Source of the DNA: Coenobita brevimanus
Taxonomy: Eukaryota; Arthropoda; Malacostraca; Decapoda; Coenobitidae
NCBI GenBank assembly: GCA_032717465.1
Contig: CM064669.1
Location: 49,829,343-49,893,342 of the forward strand
DNA: 64,000 nucleotides
Direction: 5' to 3'
How positions within the stretch are numbered: position 1 is the stretch's first letter; each line of letters starts with the position of its first letter. The notes beneath the pieces were generated by a model that was given only the letters and a program-made list of their open reading frames with translations, did no database searches and had not been told where the DNA came from. The position numbers and the translations under genes are program-made. Below are positions 41,811-56,041 of this stretch, piece by piece.

Positions 41811-44220
41811 GGTACAGTGTAAGTATAAGACTTTTGTGTATGGTACAAATTAGTAAACCTTACTTCATTTGCATGTACCTGTATTGTCTTGGAAGCTGGA
41901 CAGACCCTGAATGTAACCAGTTGTCAGCAGTTATGCAGGCCACAAACTAGAGGTACAGTTTGTTCAGCAATAGCCTCTGCTGAAGGAAAATGTGTCAAGA
42001 ATACTAACTATTCATTTGCTGTATAATAATGAAAGGCAATAATGGCTATTTTTCCCTATTCAGATACAGATGCACTATGTAAAGTTGCTAATTGTCAAGG
42101 AAAAGTGTAGTATGTACAGGTATCACTTGGTATCTAAAAACAGGCAAATCATTCAGCATCGCTTGAATACAGCTTGATAAGTACTTATGTACTGTGTTAC
42201 CGAGCAAGTGGCTCATAAATGGCAAACACCACCAATATTCGTAAAGTACAGTGCTGAACAAGTAAGTTTTCTCTTGAGAAATATTAAGGTCTTTTGATAA
42301 TATTGGTGAACTAAAATTGCTGCAGCATCCTGTACTTTACTATTCAGGCACTTCAGTGAGATTATGTTGTACTGCCTCACCTGTACATTAGTAAATGGGG
42401 ACCAATTGCTTTCCAAAGATGGAATTTCTGTGATCATTCAGACTGAGTTGCACTGTACAGTGCAGTTGCGATGTACCACAGGTGTATTTTCGTGGGCCAG
42501 GTTTGTTTACCTGATGGCCACTCGTGTCATAGCAGAAGATTCCACCTGTGACACCAAGCCGTTATCAGGCCACATGTAGCTGCTTTAATGAATTTTTGTC
42601 CAGTACTAGTGCCAGCCTGCTGTAAAACTAGGGAGGGGGAGGGGGAGGAATCTAAGATGTGTAATATAACTAGCGAGAGTCATAGCTGGGTTTTTAACTC
42701 TGTACTTGGAGCTCAGTCCCAGCCTGAATGATGATAATGTCACTAATTAACAGTTACATTTACAGTCATACTCTTACTGCAGTACAGGGTCAGTGGCAGT
42801 CATCAACTTGCTATATAGGCATGAAATTGCAGTCTCTTCTTATTAAATTCTGAGTTATAAGATTATGGTACTAGTCTTGAAAAAATGCTGTGGAATGGAT
42901 GCTGGGCCATATTATTGTATTAATTTGAAACTGAGCTACAGGAAATAGCTACCAAAGGACAGAAATCTCAATCACGTTAAGTGAATAAGCCATACAGCAC
43001 CGGTGTTGCTGAAAAAACTGATCACTTGGTGAATGATCATTAAATAAACACACTATAACAGGGTCTCCATCGATGTATTTGAGTGTACAGTATTATCACA
43101 ATCTTCTCTTAGAGTGTATTTTCCGCTATACAGTACAATCACACTTTCAATAAAAAATTATCAGTAAGCTCAACACCATTACAATGCAAAGTGGCGAATG
43201 TTTCACTTCTAGAGTACTGGTACATACAGGATGTATTGCTTAGGAAATTTATAGGCAGTAGGGGATTCAGGCTTACTTGTTCAGTTGTCTCAGTATTTAT
43301 TAATAAAAAGGCACTGCAACACGTTAAATCGATCAGGAAGCTATCCTTAAAGTATGACCAACTGGGTGCAAAATCAAACAATTGGTTGTTACAGTGAGAA
43401 AAGGTGCAAGTTAAGGCATGATTGTTAATCAGTTACACATCAGTGAATTGGTAAAGTGGTTGCCCCTTGTACTCCACAGTGCACACAGAGTAATGCAACC
43501 TGTCCTTCATCTGTATTCTGTAATCTGTCATTATAAAGAACTTTCCCATGATGACAATACTTTAAGCACTGCGATGCTAAAATGACGGAAAAGTCTTTTA
43601 CACATCTTTGATAAACAAACGATGTATAGTGCGTACCAGTTTACCTATGGTATGTAGTGCTGGTATATAGTACAGTCATAATTTAGTGAATCTGCAAAAT
43701 CCTTTATTTTCAACAAAGCAATAAACAAATATAAGCTCTAATGGCAATTTTAGCAAATCTTAATGACACTGTACATTAATAAGTTAGTATGAATGCTGTC
43801 CAAACAAAATGATATACTGTATATTTTCTTGATGTACCCTTTAAGCCTATTCCTTGGCTTAAAAATGTGTTTGTTACAATGATGATATCTTTATTAAACT
43901 GGAAAACTCTTTACCTTGCCATGTTTTCTGATTTACCTAAAATGAGCTTTTATAATTTGCGCAGTTAACTCATGACCTGTTGTATAAAGTTTGAAAACTA
44001 AGGGTTATACAGATATTAAATCTGAATTTGAGCAGTAACACAATCCCATATCAGAGATTAAAGAGATGCATATCACAAAGTTCAATACACCAGAGTCTGA
44101 AGATGAAGTTTTATTATTGTACCATAAATGTACTCTCTATTTATATACACGTACATACATGTGTATCCATCCATCCATCCATCATCCAATCCTATGTTGC
44201 TCCATAAGGAGTATACAGTA

Positions 44221-44225
<5 letters not shown>

Positions 44226-44263
<38 letters not shown>
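44226..44263. repeat. (AT)n microsatellite
   Basis: About 19 AT units, flanked on both sides by ATCCATCATCCAATCCTA-like repeat starts. Confidence 0.95.
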
Positions 44264-44264
<1 letters not shown>

Positions 44265-44266
<2 letters not shown>

Positions 44267-44345
44267 ATCATCCAATCCTACGTTGCCCTATGAGAAGCAT
44301 TGGAGCCTGGGGCTAGGCAATTTGGTCCAGACATTTAGGATGACT
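44265..44345 (+). repeat. Dispersed repeat (CATCCAATCCTACGTTGCCC family)
   Basis: Shares CATCCAATCCTACGTTGCCC, GGAGCCTGGGGCTAGGCA and ACATTTAGGATGAC with 44940-45060. It is followed directly by the 44390-44545 repeat. Confidence 0.7.
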
Positions 44346-44389
44346 TAAATATATAGATAGATATATAGATATAGATGTATATCTGAACC

Positions 44390-44700
44390 TTGCTCTGTCT
44401 GGCTGAACAGACCCATCAACCACAAGTAAGAAATTGCCTCTATGTAACTGTTCTATAAGCACAGTACAGTACGTACACTGTGTAGGGATCCGGTGCACCC
44501 CTGTGGTAGACAATGCCTCACCAGGTTCCATCCCACAGTGAGGTGTAGGTTGTTACTGTTGCCCTACCCTGGCCTTTCTAGTCGAGAAGACTCACCAACC
44601 ACAAGCAAGCAAGCAAGCAACTGCCTTTCTGTGGCTGACTGCTACTTGCCAGGATCAGAACAGGGTCTTTCACAATGTGAGACGATGGGAAAATGGAGGA
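44390..44700 (+). repeat. Two copies of the GACCCATCAACCACA repeat
   Basis: 44390-44545 resembles 30250-30440. 44560-44700 is a second, more diverged copy with (CAAG)n near 44602-44620. Together with the preceding repeat they form a composite cluster. Confidence 0.6.
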
Positions 44701-44937
44701 GGCATACCCCCATGAGGATGAGTAGTAGTCTCAGCTCAGACTTTGACTGCCTGGTAAGTGTGGTGCAGGTAATGCCTGAAAGCTATTATTGCGATGCTGA
44801 ATCTTTAATAGACCTCACGTACTATAATCCACATATTCAAGATGAAAAACCAATGAATAACATTGGTCAGCAACTTATACTTCATATTATATATTGCATG
44901 TATTTGTGATTTATTTTCCATATTTATATATATTTAT

Positions 44938-45060
44938 CCATCCATCCATCATCCAATCCTACATTGCCCCATGAGGAGCGTAGGAGCCCGGGGCTAGGCA
45001 GTTGGTCCCGACATTTAAGATGACAGTGACCAGCCTCACTCATCCCTGAGTGGCATATAT
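44938..45060 (+). repeat. Dispersed repeat (CATCCAATCCTACATTGCCC family)
   Basis: The cleanest copy: CATCATCCAATCCTACATTG, GGAGCCCGGGGCTAGGCA, CCGACATTTAAGATGACAGT, CCTCACTCATCCCTGAGTGG. The inverted copy at 11585-11700 is collinear. Confidence 0.75.
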
Positions 45061-46810
45061 TTTATAAACAGTATATGTTTTTATAAATATATAATAAATA
45101 TAAAAAGTAAAACTGCTGGTTAAGCAGCACAATAGAATTAAAAGCATGTTTTAATGGCAATGATCTGGGCCGGGAATGTATGGAGGTACAGACCCCTGCC
45201 TCATAATACAGGAATGCCAGCTCTGGTCTGATGTAAAATGTGGACATAGCCTGAACTAAAATAATGAGTGAGGTCAGCAGAGAAAGGTGACATGAGGAAT
45301 GCGCATGTAATTACAGTATCTAGAGATTAGGAAGTGATTACTTTTAAAAAAGGGGGATGGAGATAGATGTAGTAAGTTAGGTTAAAAAATGACCACAATT
45401 TCATGAAAATGAAGAGTTTTACTGTATAAGCAAAGATGGAGGTAATACAGGAAGGGAAAAGTCATATGAAGATTGGAAAAGGATGGAACAAAACATTTGC
45501 TGGGAGAAGGAAGAGAAAGAAGGCAATCTGAGAAAGAAGCAATGTAACAGAAATGATGAGGATGAAGCTGAGCATACAGAGTTGGTCTGGATGTCTGGAA
45601 TAAGTGAGGATTTCAAAGCTAACAATGAATGTGTTTAAGAAAGAGGAGATGACTGAAAAGATCACAAAAAGACTGACTGGCAGAACACTTTAACTTTGGT
45701 CATTGTTACTGGATGAACTCTTAGGATCAGGCACCTGGTAATACATGAATAAAAATTGTCTACCAGCAGAATGGTTCATTTTGACAAAATTCATATTTGG
45801 TTCGGGCAATTCAACTTTACAAGATAAGTACCCAGTAACCTAATGGCTTCAGGTCTATGCAAGTATGATATCAAGTTCCTAAGACATGGCTGGAATATGT
45901 CTGGATTGGGTACTAGAGACCAGTCTCATTCCTTGACTCCAGGTGACATCTTTCTCAGTTCAATTGTGCTGCTACCAGACAATTTTATTCAACTTTAGAA
46001 AGCCTTCCCATACTGACGTTTATTAACCCCTAAAAGATGGATGTCTGCATATGCTGTCCAAGGGTACTAGGGCCAAAAAGACGGGTGTCCCCCACCACCA
46101 CACCCACACACCACCCCCATCCCAACTGCCCCCACCATCCCCTACCCCTCCACCCCCATAAACCCCCCACCATATCCAACCCCCCCCCACCATATTGCAC
46201 CCACTAATTATGCCCATCCTGAGTGTATGTCACACCATTCCGATACCTGTCTTTAAGGGGTTAAGGCTCTATCTAACACCTCCAGTTCAAAAAGTCTGTT
46301 GTATGCTAAATAAGGCTGTCTGGAGAAAGCAAGAATGAAATGACGCAGCGGGTTAAACATTTTAAACTACCATACTTCTCACATGGGCACTATGTCACTG
46401 GATATTACCACTTTTTTCCTTTCGAACTGTGCTCACAGATTCTAGCCAGTACAAAGTAATCTACGCACAAAACACTTCTGCATGAACAGAGCAGTCAAAC
46501 ATTAAGTTTACTACTGTACTATACAGCTTATTTACAGCCTAATATCCAGTTAGTGGTATCAGAACTAAACCTTACCAATGAGGTGTTATAGGCATTCTGT
46601 TAAATTAAGAGGAAAAAGACTGGCTACTTCCTCAATTCAACCTTAACACTCAAATCTACTGCCATTTACAAGTCATACTCTGTAATGGATAAATTCACTG
46701 GAAATATTTAGGCCATGACTGATCTCATACCAAGTTCAATAGGCCTGTTTTCCAGCATACAAATTACCTTTAATTGTCGTGTTATTCAAAGCTAATGGTA
46801 CCAATTACGG

Positions 46811-47056
46811 CTATCTTCGTCCCCTTGCACCTCCTCTGGACCTGCCTCCCCTGCCTCCTCCTCCTCCTCCTCCTCCTCCTCCTCCTCTGCTGCTGCCTCT
46901 ACCCCCACCTCTGCCTCGACCTCCACCTCTGCCACGCCCCCGCCCACGTCCACCATCCTGAGAGGCTCTGTGCTTCTCCACCAATGGGATCAATGTTGCA
47001 CTACAGAAGATGCAACCACTGGCAGTCAGTTGCCCATCCTTAAACTTGCTCTTGCC
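46811..47056 (-). CDS. TOP3B: TOP3B exon M (terminal, RGG tail)
   Basis: Acceptor TTTTTGACAG, stop TAG at 46811-46813. 81 codons: [20 protein letters not shown] (last CxxC) and then a tail of about 45 residues made almost only of Gly, Arg and Ser, including a run of 11-12 Gly encoded by a (CCT)n-like stretch on the plus strand. RGG boxes in TOP3B bind RNA in other animals. The Gly run is probably length-polymorphic. Confidence 0.96.
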   Translation of the reverse strand, partial: GKSKFKDGQLTASGCIFCSATLIPLVEKHRASQDGGRGRGRGRGGGRGRGGGRGSSRGGGGGGGGGGGRGGRSRGGARGRR

Positions 47057-50000
47057 CTGTCAAAAACACATTAGTCAAAATACATGCACTACACCAACTA
47101 CCCTACACTTAACTCCTACTCTCTTCCTGGACCAAGATCACCACATTTACATCTTCAGCTTCACCCAGTTTCCTATGATCAAAAGGCGGGTGCATTTAAA
47201 GAAAGGCTCCCGATCGCTATGGGGTCATGAATCGTGGAAGAAAGGGAACCCCAGGTACAATCAACACTACTGTGAAGTAGAAAGTATGAGGCTGCTTGCT
47301 TGAGAAATGTTGACTATGGTGATGCCATATACCTAAAGCAAAACAAAGGGAGAGAGTTGTCAACCAGTTACTCTTGTCCCTTTTAGTTTTCCTTCATGAC
47401 ATACAAGAAGCACATAGTCAGCAGTCTTTCTCACTTTTTCCCAATGTTAATATGTTTATACACTATCCATAATGAAAGCAGTAGTAGTAGTAATTGTAGC
47501 CCCAGGTTCATCTGTAACCCGATGGACTGCAAGCTAAAGTTGCCTTTCTTCAATGTCTTTTTCCCACCTAATGATGAGGCGAGGCAGCTTTCTGGAAACT
47601 GCTAGTGATGAAGCAGTAAGTAAAGGCTTGTAAGTAACCTGTCCAGCTCAACGTCGCTCTCCAAAGCTAAATAAAACTGTCCAGAAATAGCAAAAACAAA
47701 ATGAAAAACACCCTTCACTGAAGACTCTCTCTCTCTCTGCTCAGTTTGATACCAAGTGTGGTCAGATCAGATGGTGGATCTGACAAGTAACCAAAGAGAC
47801 TTCCTACCTCATAACTTAGGCTCACTGAACTTCATGCTACCACAACTTAGTATTAGTGTTGTGAAAGAAGCCCAATTACATCAGACAGAACAAACCAGGT
47901 TGCACCCATTCTTTTGTAATGGAAGTACAACACAAGAAAAAATGAACAGCTGACAGCAGAAACTGACTTCATGTTTCCAGGTATGATACAGGCCTACCAG
48001 TCTTTTACATGCATGGTATGTATTCCAGGTCAGTCAGTACATAATAATCACATAAGGTTATTTAAAGTGCATCTATCAAATTCTCTTTCATACAATGCTG
48101 CCACCACAGGCTTATATCAAACACAGAAACTCAAAGTGAATTTCTGCTGCTGACTGTACCTCCTTACCTCTTTATATTCCACTGTAACTGTCTGAGAGCC
48201 ACAGTCTTCACAAGTATCCTCTAACACTTGCACCTTACTGGCTTTGTCAAAGAGGTTGATAATGACATCACACCTAGGCAAAATGACAAAAACATTATCA
48301 TCAAGATCATGAACAGGAGAATGTTGCACTGTGATATAAAAATACTGGTAAAAAGGTTATTCTGACTCCAGCCTCTCAGCCAAAGTTCATCTTTTTCCTT
48401 CACTGGTTTCAATTACCCTTCCTCCACCCAACATATACACTACTTATATACTGGTATTTATATCCAGACACCTTAATCCTGCAAGGGGTGGCCACAAATG
48501 AATCACCACCAAGTCACCTTGTCCCCCACCATTAGGCTGGCATCTCTCCAATTCACATCCCCTACTCTCAAATACTGTAATCCCCATACCTCTATCTCAT
48601 CCTTGGTCTCCTCCTCCCCCTCCCCCTTTCCACCTCACTCACATACACTCTTCATGCCACTCACACTTGTACCATATAGCACAACTTAGGCACTTTCCCA
48701 CTCTATACACTTATCAGACATTCTGTAAGCTCTCTCCTCTAGAAATCAACTGTACTATGCACACTCCATATTCACACTGCCACACCCTATTTTTGTCACA
48801 ATCCTGACAATGTTTCCCACTTAAGGGAGTAGGATGGATCCAGATACAATAAAGACAAACACAAAAGTGGAAATAGACCAAACAATCATTCACACATCAT
48901 TCAAGCAGCAGAAGTCCTGTCTTCACCACCTATGGATGCCTCCGAAGACAGAGCAAAGAGTGATAAAAGTAAGACATCAACGAAAAACCGTACTGAGTGA
49001 AAAATGTTAAGAAAGATAAAACACTCCTATGTGAAAAATGTACAAAATTGGAAAGAAAAGCTGTAACAAGTGAAAAACGTTAAGACATGCTGTGTGAAAA
49101 ATGTAAGACATGCAAAAGGAAACACTATACCTATTGCATGCCAGCTTCCACTTAGGCCCAGAAGCTGGATCCATGACAAGGATGCCTGTAGGACATTCCA
49201 TGCACTGAGACACTCCAACGTTGTCTCGCCCATACTGGCAGGTGGGGTGTGAACACAGGTTGCACCCACCACCCTTTGACATGTCACTGCAAATGGGTTG
49301 GAACAAATTACACTATGTTCACTTTAACATGAGTAAAATTACCATCTCTCCATCTTGGCTACCAAGCTATAATTAACGATCATACTAGAATATGATAATA
49401 CCAGAAGTGCTATGGATGAATGTGAAGCTGTAGTATTGCCATATACAGCCACTGGGCTACCAGAAAAGAATGAAATTCTTTACCAAGGTGAGTACTATAC
49501 TGTAGTCTAAAAAAAAAATAAAAAGCAATGACACAGATGCAAAAAATTTCCCTGCAGCCAAATTTACAGACCTAAAGTAATTGTAATTATACTGACAGAG
49601 TTTTCCATACATAATTCAACCATATGAATTTAAAAATACAGTAACAACTGCTCACAAGTCATCAAAATATACTACTACACTGTAGTTGGGTACAGTATTT
49701 TATTTTCATTTTTATTTATTTTTTTTTTTGTAAATCCCAAGGTGGGTCCACTAGCTATACAAAACAATAATGAATCACAGGCCATGTTCAATCCCACCTA
49801 TCTGAGGGAAAAATTGGAAAAACTCTGAAAATAAATGAAAACTATGACAGTGTTTATCACACGGTTATATTACTTGCTGTCATCATCATTATACTAACCT
49901 CAATTCCCACTTATCCTTGTAAATGGGACTGAGTACATTCAGTGATATGAGGGCATAATATTATGAGAGCTAACCACAAGGTACAACAAATCTTCCATCA

Positions 50001-52103
50001 ATTCAATTTCCATATGAGGATTTTTGAAATATAATAATGCAATATACATTTTGCAGTCACAAAGAGCTATTGTACCGCCATACAGCTTTTTGTCTATTCC
50101 ACTACTTACTTTTTTCAGCTTCATTACGTACTATACACACATACATCTAAAAAAATAAAAAAATAAAAAAAATAAATTATATAAAAAAGTGAGAGATGAC
50201 ACTTTCATCCAAAAAGTGAAAACACAAAAATTCTGAACACTGTATATGAATTCAAAACATTGGAAGACTTACCATTCCAGCATCATGAGCATGTTAGTTC
50301 ACCATATCAGCAAAAAAATGTATAGTAAGCTTACTATGTTGGAAAAAAAAAAAAAAAAAAAAGGCATTAAACAACTGCACTAACTTTCCTATTAATGACT
50401 AGTATACAGTAGTACACTGATTCCAACACACACACACACACACACATGCATATATGCACACATGTGTACACACACACACACACACACACATGCTTGTACA
50501 CATACAATGGTCAAGAGAACTCTTCAATACTATAAAGACACACATACACACACAAAGGTCAAGGGAATTCTTCGATACTATAAGGTCACATTTCTTGGAT
50601 AAGCCTTTGGTAATGAAAGTTGTATCACTATGGGTGAAATAAAATTAACCAGCAATACTCTACAATGAACTTTGAAGCTGTGTAACTAAAAATTAGCCAT
50701 CCCACAAAAACACTAATGAATTAGGAGGAAAATTAGATGTAGTAGAGAGACAACTCACGGGAAGGGTGGGTTATTGTAGCAGTATGGGCAGAAGGTAAAG
50801 CTTTTCCCCTTGGCTCCTCCTGACCACACTAACAGCTGGAAGTCATCTAAGGGGCATCTGTTCTCCTGAAATTCTCGCACAACTCCATTCTGGGGCACGG
50901 CAAAAGTCTCATCGCATGTCACACAATGGAGACGCACTGGCTTTGTCTCAACCAGCTTGATGTAGCGCCGGCATTTACCGCATCTGAGGTGAGAGTCTTC
51001 ATCACTAACCTGGCTACCCTCATTATTAGTGGCTGTTTTCTATATCACACCTATGCTCCATTTCAAATTCTACATCAATTTCACCCTATCACTTTGTCAT
51101 CACTGCTAGCATTGTCATTATCATAACCCAGTTTCCTACGTTCACATGGGGTGATACTGATCTACATGGAGATCAATGTACAGACACAATATCTGAGAAG
51201 AATGTAAGCTTCCAGTACAAACTGCCCATTCTCTTATGTCAGGGTAACTTGCAACACTAGTGCTGAGCCGTGTTGAGCCTAGCTGACAATGCAAGATGGA
51301 TGAAAGCCTCTTGCTAAGGGTATCCTCAAGTTCACAAACTGTGCGTGATGAGGCTCTAGACTTGTAAAAACTTATATTATAATTATTACTTTATTCTTCC
51401 ATACATAATGATTTTATGTAGCTTACTCCCATGTGAGTGAAATGTGGCCACAGGCTTTTTAGCAAACCACACAATCATCACTCTTAGGCAAGAAATGAAG
51501 TCACAGGTAAATAAGAGTTAAGTTCAAGCTAAGACTCTCATGTTGTTACTAATCTTACTACACATCTTAGAATTCTTTTTTTTCTCTTCAGCTTCCAGCA
51601 ACTGTTGGGAAGTAATCAGCTGGTTCTGGCACTTTTGTTGCTTCAAGTCCATGATAACATCACATGTACCAAGGCCAATCTCAGTATGGGGAATTTTTAA
51701 GGGGAAGTATGGCATCATCTATATGTATGTATGTATGTGGAACAGGTCTGTAGTGATGGAGTTAGAAACAATTACTAAGAACCCCTTCAGCATGATAGTA
51801 TATACGACATATAATTTAAATTGGCCACTGCCAAACAATTTTATTCAGCTTCTGACAACTCTCATAATGGAGGGGTTAAATAACTAAATTTCAGATTTTA
51901 TACTCTACCTTAAACCATAAAAGTTCAACCTTCATATGGAAACAGCACCTTTATTACCACTCAATAATAAACCTATTGTGAGTTTTGAACTGGGAAATTT
52001 TCAGCTGTTTGTTTCCCTGCGAGCAAAAGCAGTATTGTAATACCATAAGTGTCTTAACAACAGTTAATCACACAATACACACTGAGAATCTAAAGTACTT
52101 GCA

Positions 52104-52137
<34 letters not shown>

Positions 52138-55100
52138 TACAATAAGACCAATTCCATCTTACTGAATATAATCATAGAATTATATTCTCTATGTGGGTTA
52201 GAACAAATCATGAGCCTTCCATGAGAATTAATATTTTGATAAATATTAATACTGTAGATCCCTTTTATAAATATGATGAATTTCTTAAATCACTGTGCAT
52301 CATATACTGAGTGTGAACTTTTGAGGTTTTCTTTATGGTTAATGCATGTAACAACCAGACATCAGCAACACAGGAATATAAAACAGCATTAGTTTGTTCT
52401 ATGCTATGAGCCATACACAGGACGGTCCATATATAATGCATCCTGATTGTCATATATTGGGGGGATGCCTCTGTCAGCATTACAAGTACTGTATCTACCC
52501 TGCACCATTTTCTATCTCCCATAAACCTTTATATGCATCACAGTGTCTGCCTTCATACATTCAAAGATTCCATGGATGTAGTCATTCTTCTGATGCAGCA
52601 TAAATATTTTCACCCCTCATGACGACATACTGAGCCGTTCCCACAACACACATGATTGGAGAGTGAAAAAATATGGACCACCCTGTACACTGATAAGCAA
52701 AATACATCGTACCTAGAAAGTGGGCGACCGCTGGCTGACAGTGGGGAGAATGTCACTTCAAACAGTTCATCCATGCCCTCAATATTCTTCACAAAATACT
52801 GGAACTTGAGCTGGAAGATCTCAAGTGTGTGCTGCAGGACTGAGTCAAAATGAGCCTTGCCCTGAGCTATAAGGTTCAGCTGTTCTTCCACTGCACTCCT
52901 CATTGTTGGAAGAACCAGATCTGGGTCAATCTGAACATAAATATATCAAAGTAACACAATAATGTCTTGAGATTATGAATTTCAAACAAATGTCAGTCTT
53001 TCACAATATACAAGACTTATTCTTTAAATACCGGTGTATATTTCAAGAAATTCATTTCAAGTTAAAGCCTGGTCGCCAATAATTTTCAAAGTTACTGGCC
53101 TCTCAACATTTTTTCACTGCATTTATGCATAAACTCCTTTAACTACTGTTCTACTGGTATATCATCATCAAAATCATCATCTACTGGTATACTGAGAAAA
53201 TAACACAGATTATCTGTATAAAAACTTGTGAAAACTTGAACTGCTACCATCAACTGCAATAATTTGTGCAAACTGCTACATTTTGCTAAATTTCCATTAA
53301 GTATACTATAAACTGATGGACATACAACCATGGCATCTAAAAAATTGTATGAGCTATTACACTAATACATTTGCTAAGAAAGATGAACACTAGTAAATGG
53401 CAAACACAGACATCTGGTACTCCGTGTAGGGGATCTTTGTATGTGACATGTGTTAGGAGTGTAATGCTGTATATTAGTGACACTGTCTATCTAACTGTTG
53501 CTAAATGCATTAATCCTGTAAGGGGTGGCCAATTGTCTGAGTTTGCTGTTTTACAGGGAGGGGCACTAACCCTCCACCAACCCACTTGCTGTCATGTAGG
53601 GAACATGTTTGGGTTGGTTATATGGTTACCACCCAGCACTGTAAATGGTTTCCTGGCTTACTGGAAACCATTTGGCTTATCGATCAATGTAAAGCCACCT
53701 GAAAAGGAAAGAAGAGGAATAAAAAGTGATACAAAAGATGGGAGCAATAAGAATAAAGGAGGGCAGGCAAAGAAAATGAATGATAAAGGTGAAAGACGAA
53801 GTAGGCTGCACTACATCAAGTGGGTGAATGATGGTCGCCACCATGGGCAGTAATGGAAGAGGATATTCGTAGGCTCAAACATGTAGAAATGACAATGATT
53901 TGGTGGATGTGCAGCGCATCCTTGAATGTGAAGCTTAAGGAGGCTAGATTTATGAAGGAAGAGCTGAGAGGAAGGATGGGACTGGAGTGTACTGGTGTTG
54001 TGATGGGGAGTAAACTGAAATGATGTGGACATGTGGTGAGGATGGGGAATGACAACTGGGTGCAGAAAGTGAGAAGTGTGAACGCTGGGGGTGGGGTTGC
54101 GAGAGGCAGACCAAAAAGGACCTAGGACAAGGTCATAGAGTGTGACCTCAGGGATAAGGGACAGAATAGGGAGGCTCCCAAGGATCAAACATCACAGACA
54201 GCCGCCATTAAGTGACCATAGCCGAGGCATGCAAGCATGTTGGAGCCTTTATAAATGAAATAAAATGAGACACCTGGACAATGAACTGATATAAAGGTCA
54301 TCTTTAATATCATTTGGTTCACAGAAGTTATAAATGGAATACAACATTAACCTAACCTAACCTGACCTAACCTATCTTAACCTCACCTAACCTGACCTAA
54401 CCTTCTGGTATCCATGGACAAGAACTATGCCAAGGTTTGTTGGGACCAGTTTGCGTCCAGATGACACCTGGACGTAGTTACGCTGGGATATGTTGTTGAT
54501 GTGCACCGGGATTGAGGCGTCTGTCCCTATGCCATGCTTCTCCATCAGGCTGATCAACTCGGCCTCTGTTAAATAGTCTGGTGGGGAGGTCTGACGCTCA
54601 CTTAACTTGGCCTGAGGAAAAAAACTTGAAATAACAAAATCATTCATCATGTTTCATTACATCATGTTTCTGGTACATGAAACATATATATTAAAGCTGA
54701 TAATCATGTTATTGAACTTTTATAGCTTTTCATTATTCTTACTCCTAACATATGAAACCAGCATACATCCAGGAACTGGGTATGGGGCATTCCCAAACTT
54801 CTGAGCTGGGTGAAGAGGTAATATGGCAGAGCTATGGAACACTACAGACACCATGGCTTATACAGAACACAGGCATTCAATCTAACAAAGACTGACACTT
54901 GAGAGGTATGCAGCCTGTGGTACTGTATTATATTTTATCTGAAGGTCACTTTGAATCATATTTTGCACTGCAACACAATATTATACTGTTGTATTGCAAT
55001 GGTTCAGTTATTGCATATGTACCATGTAATAACAGGTGTGGAAGAAAAAAAAAAAAAGTTAAGCTCTGGAATCAAATTTACAACATTTTTCCCTACTCGG

Positions 55101-55578
55101 AGGGTTTAGGATGAAATCTTACGATTATAATGCAGTCTCAGTCTTTATAAGTACGGGCCTAGGATATGCTAGCATTTAAAATTCTCATAATTTACTGACA
55201 TATTTATTTCTTTTTAATATAATGTGATTTGTGCCACATATTAAAGATTCACTTAGATTTTCAAAATAGTTACAAAAGTCTTCTACAAAATGGGCCACAA
55301 CTTCAAAACCCAACTGCTTAGAATTGTCACCTAAACTTCACCAAGAACAATTCCATTAATAAAGAGTTGTCACAAAATATTCTGTACCTCAATAATTGCC
55401 AAGTCATCCCCAGCTTTTAGGTCAGGTAGCTTCTCTTCATCCTGCAGTGCCAACCAATCCATCACCTGCAGATCAGAGAAAGTATGTGGATAACAGTATG
55501 ACACACTTGCTGATAATAAATCATCATCATCTTCACCCTGACCTCTCTTTCCCATCCAAAGATAGTGAGGTAGGGTGC

Positions 55579-55618
<40 letters not shown>

Positions 55619-55628
55619 CATCATCATC

Positions 55629-55691
<63 letters not shown>

Positions 55692-56001
55692 CAGAGAGAG
55701 AGAGAGAGAGACTAAATAAGAGCATGCCCAGTATAAACAAACCACAGAATAAAACTTAAGGTCACATGAAGTACAGTAATTCCACAGTTAATACACTTTT
55801 ACTTAACATGTAGGGTGGTTGCAACTTCTCATGTGTTGCAAGGATGGTTCATTCAGTATTATCAATGTCTAAATCATTTATTCATTTCTTGCTCCTACTG
55901 CCACACTCACACCCATACCAGCAGACTGAACCATCCCCACAACACATACAATACTAACAGGTTTTTCTAATGGAGCATTTTTCACTATACAGATATTACA
56001 C

Positions 56002-56041
<40 letters not shown>

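Larger units (their letters stand above)
41714..46810. other. Intergenic region between convergent genes
   Basis: Holds the presumed 3' UTRs of HPRT (left) and TOP3B (right). Recognisable parts are a dispersed repeat at 42870-43000, a SINE-like repeat cluster at 44160-45060, an (AT)n tract and a C-rich tract near 46080-46200. No coding exon is seen. Confidence 0.6.

Noticed and set aside
46779..46961. Pro-rich and Leu-rich plus-strand frames
   Set aside because: Antisense of the TOP3B Gly/Arg-rich terminal exon.
53811..54188. 125-codon minus-strand frame
   Set aside because: Antisense of a LINE reverse-transcriptase remnant that reads on the plus strand.
55396..55745. Tyr-Ile repeat frames on both strands
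   Set aside because: Translation of (AT)n tracts.
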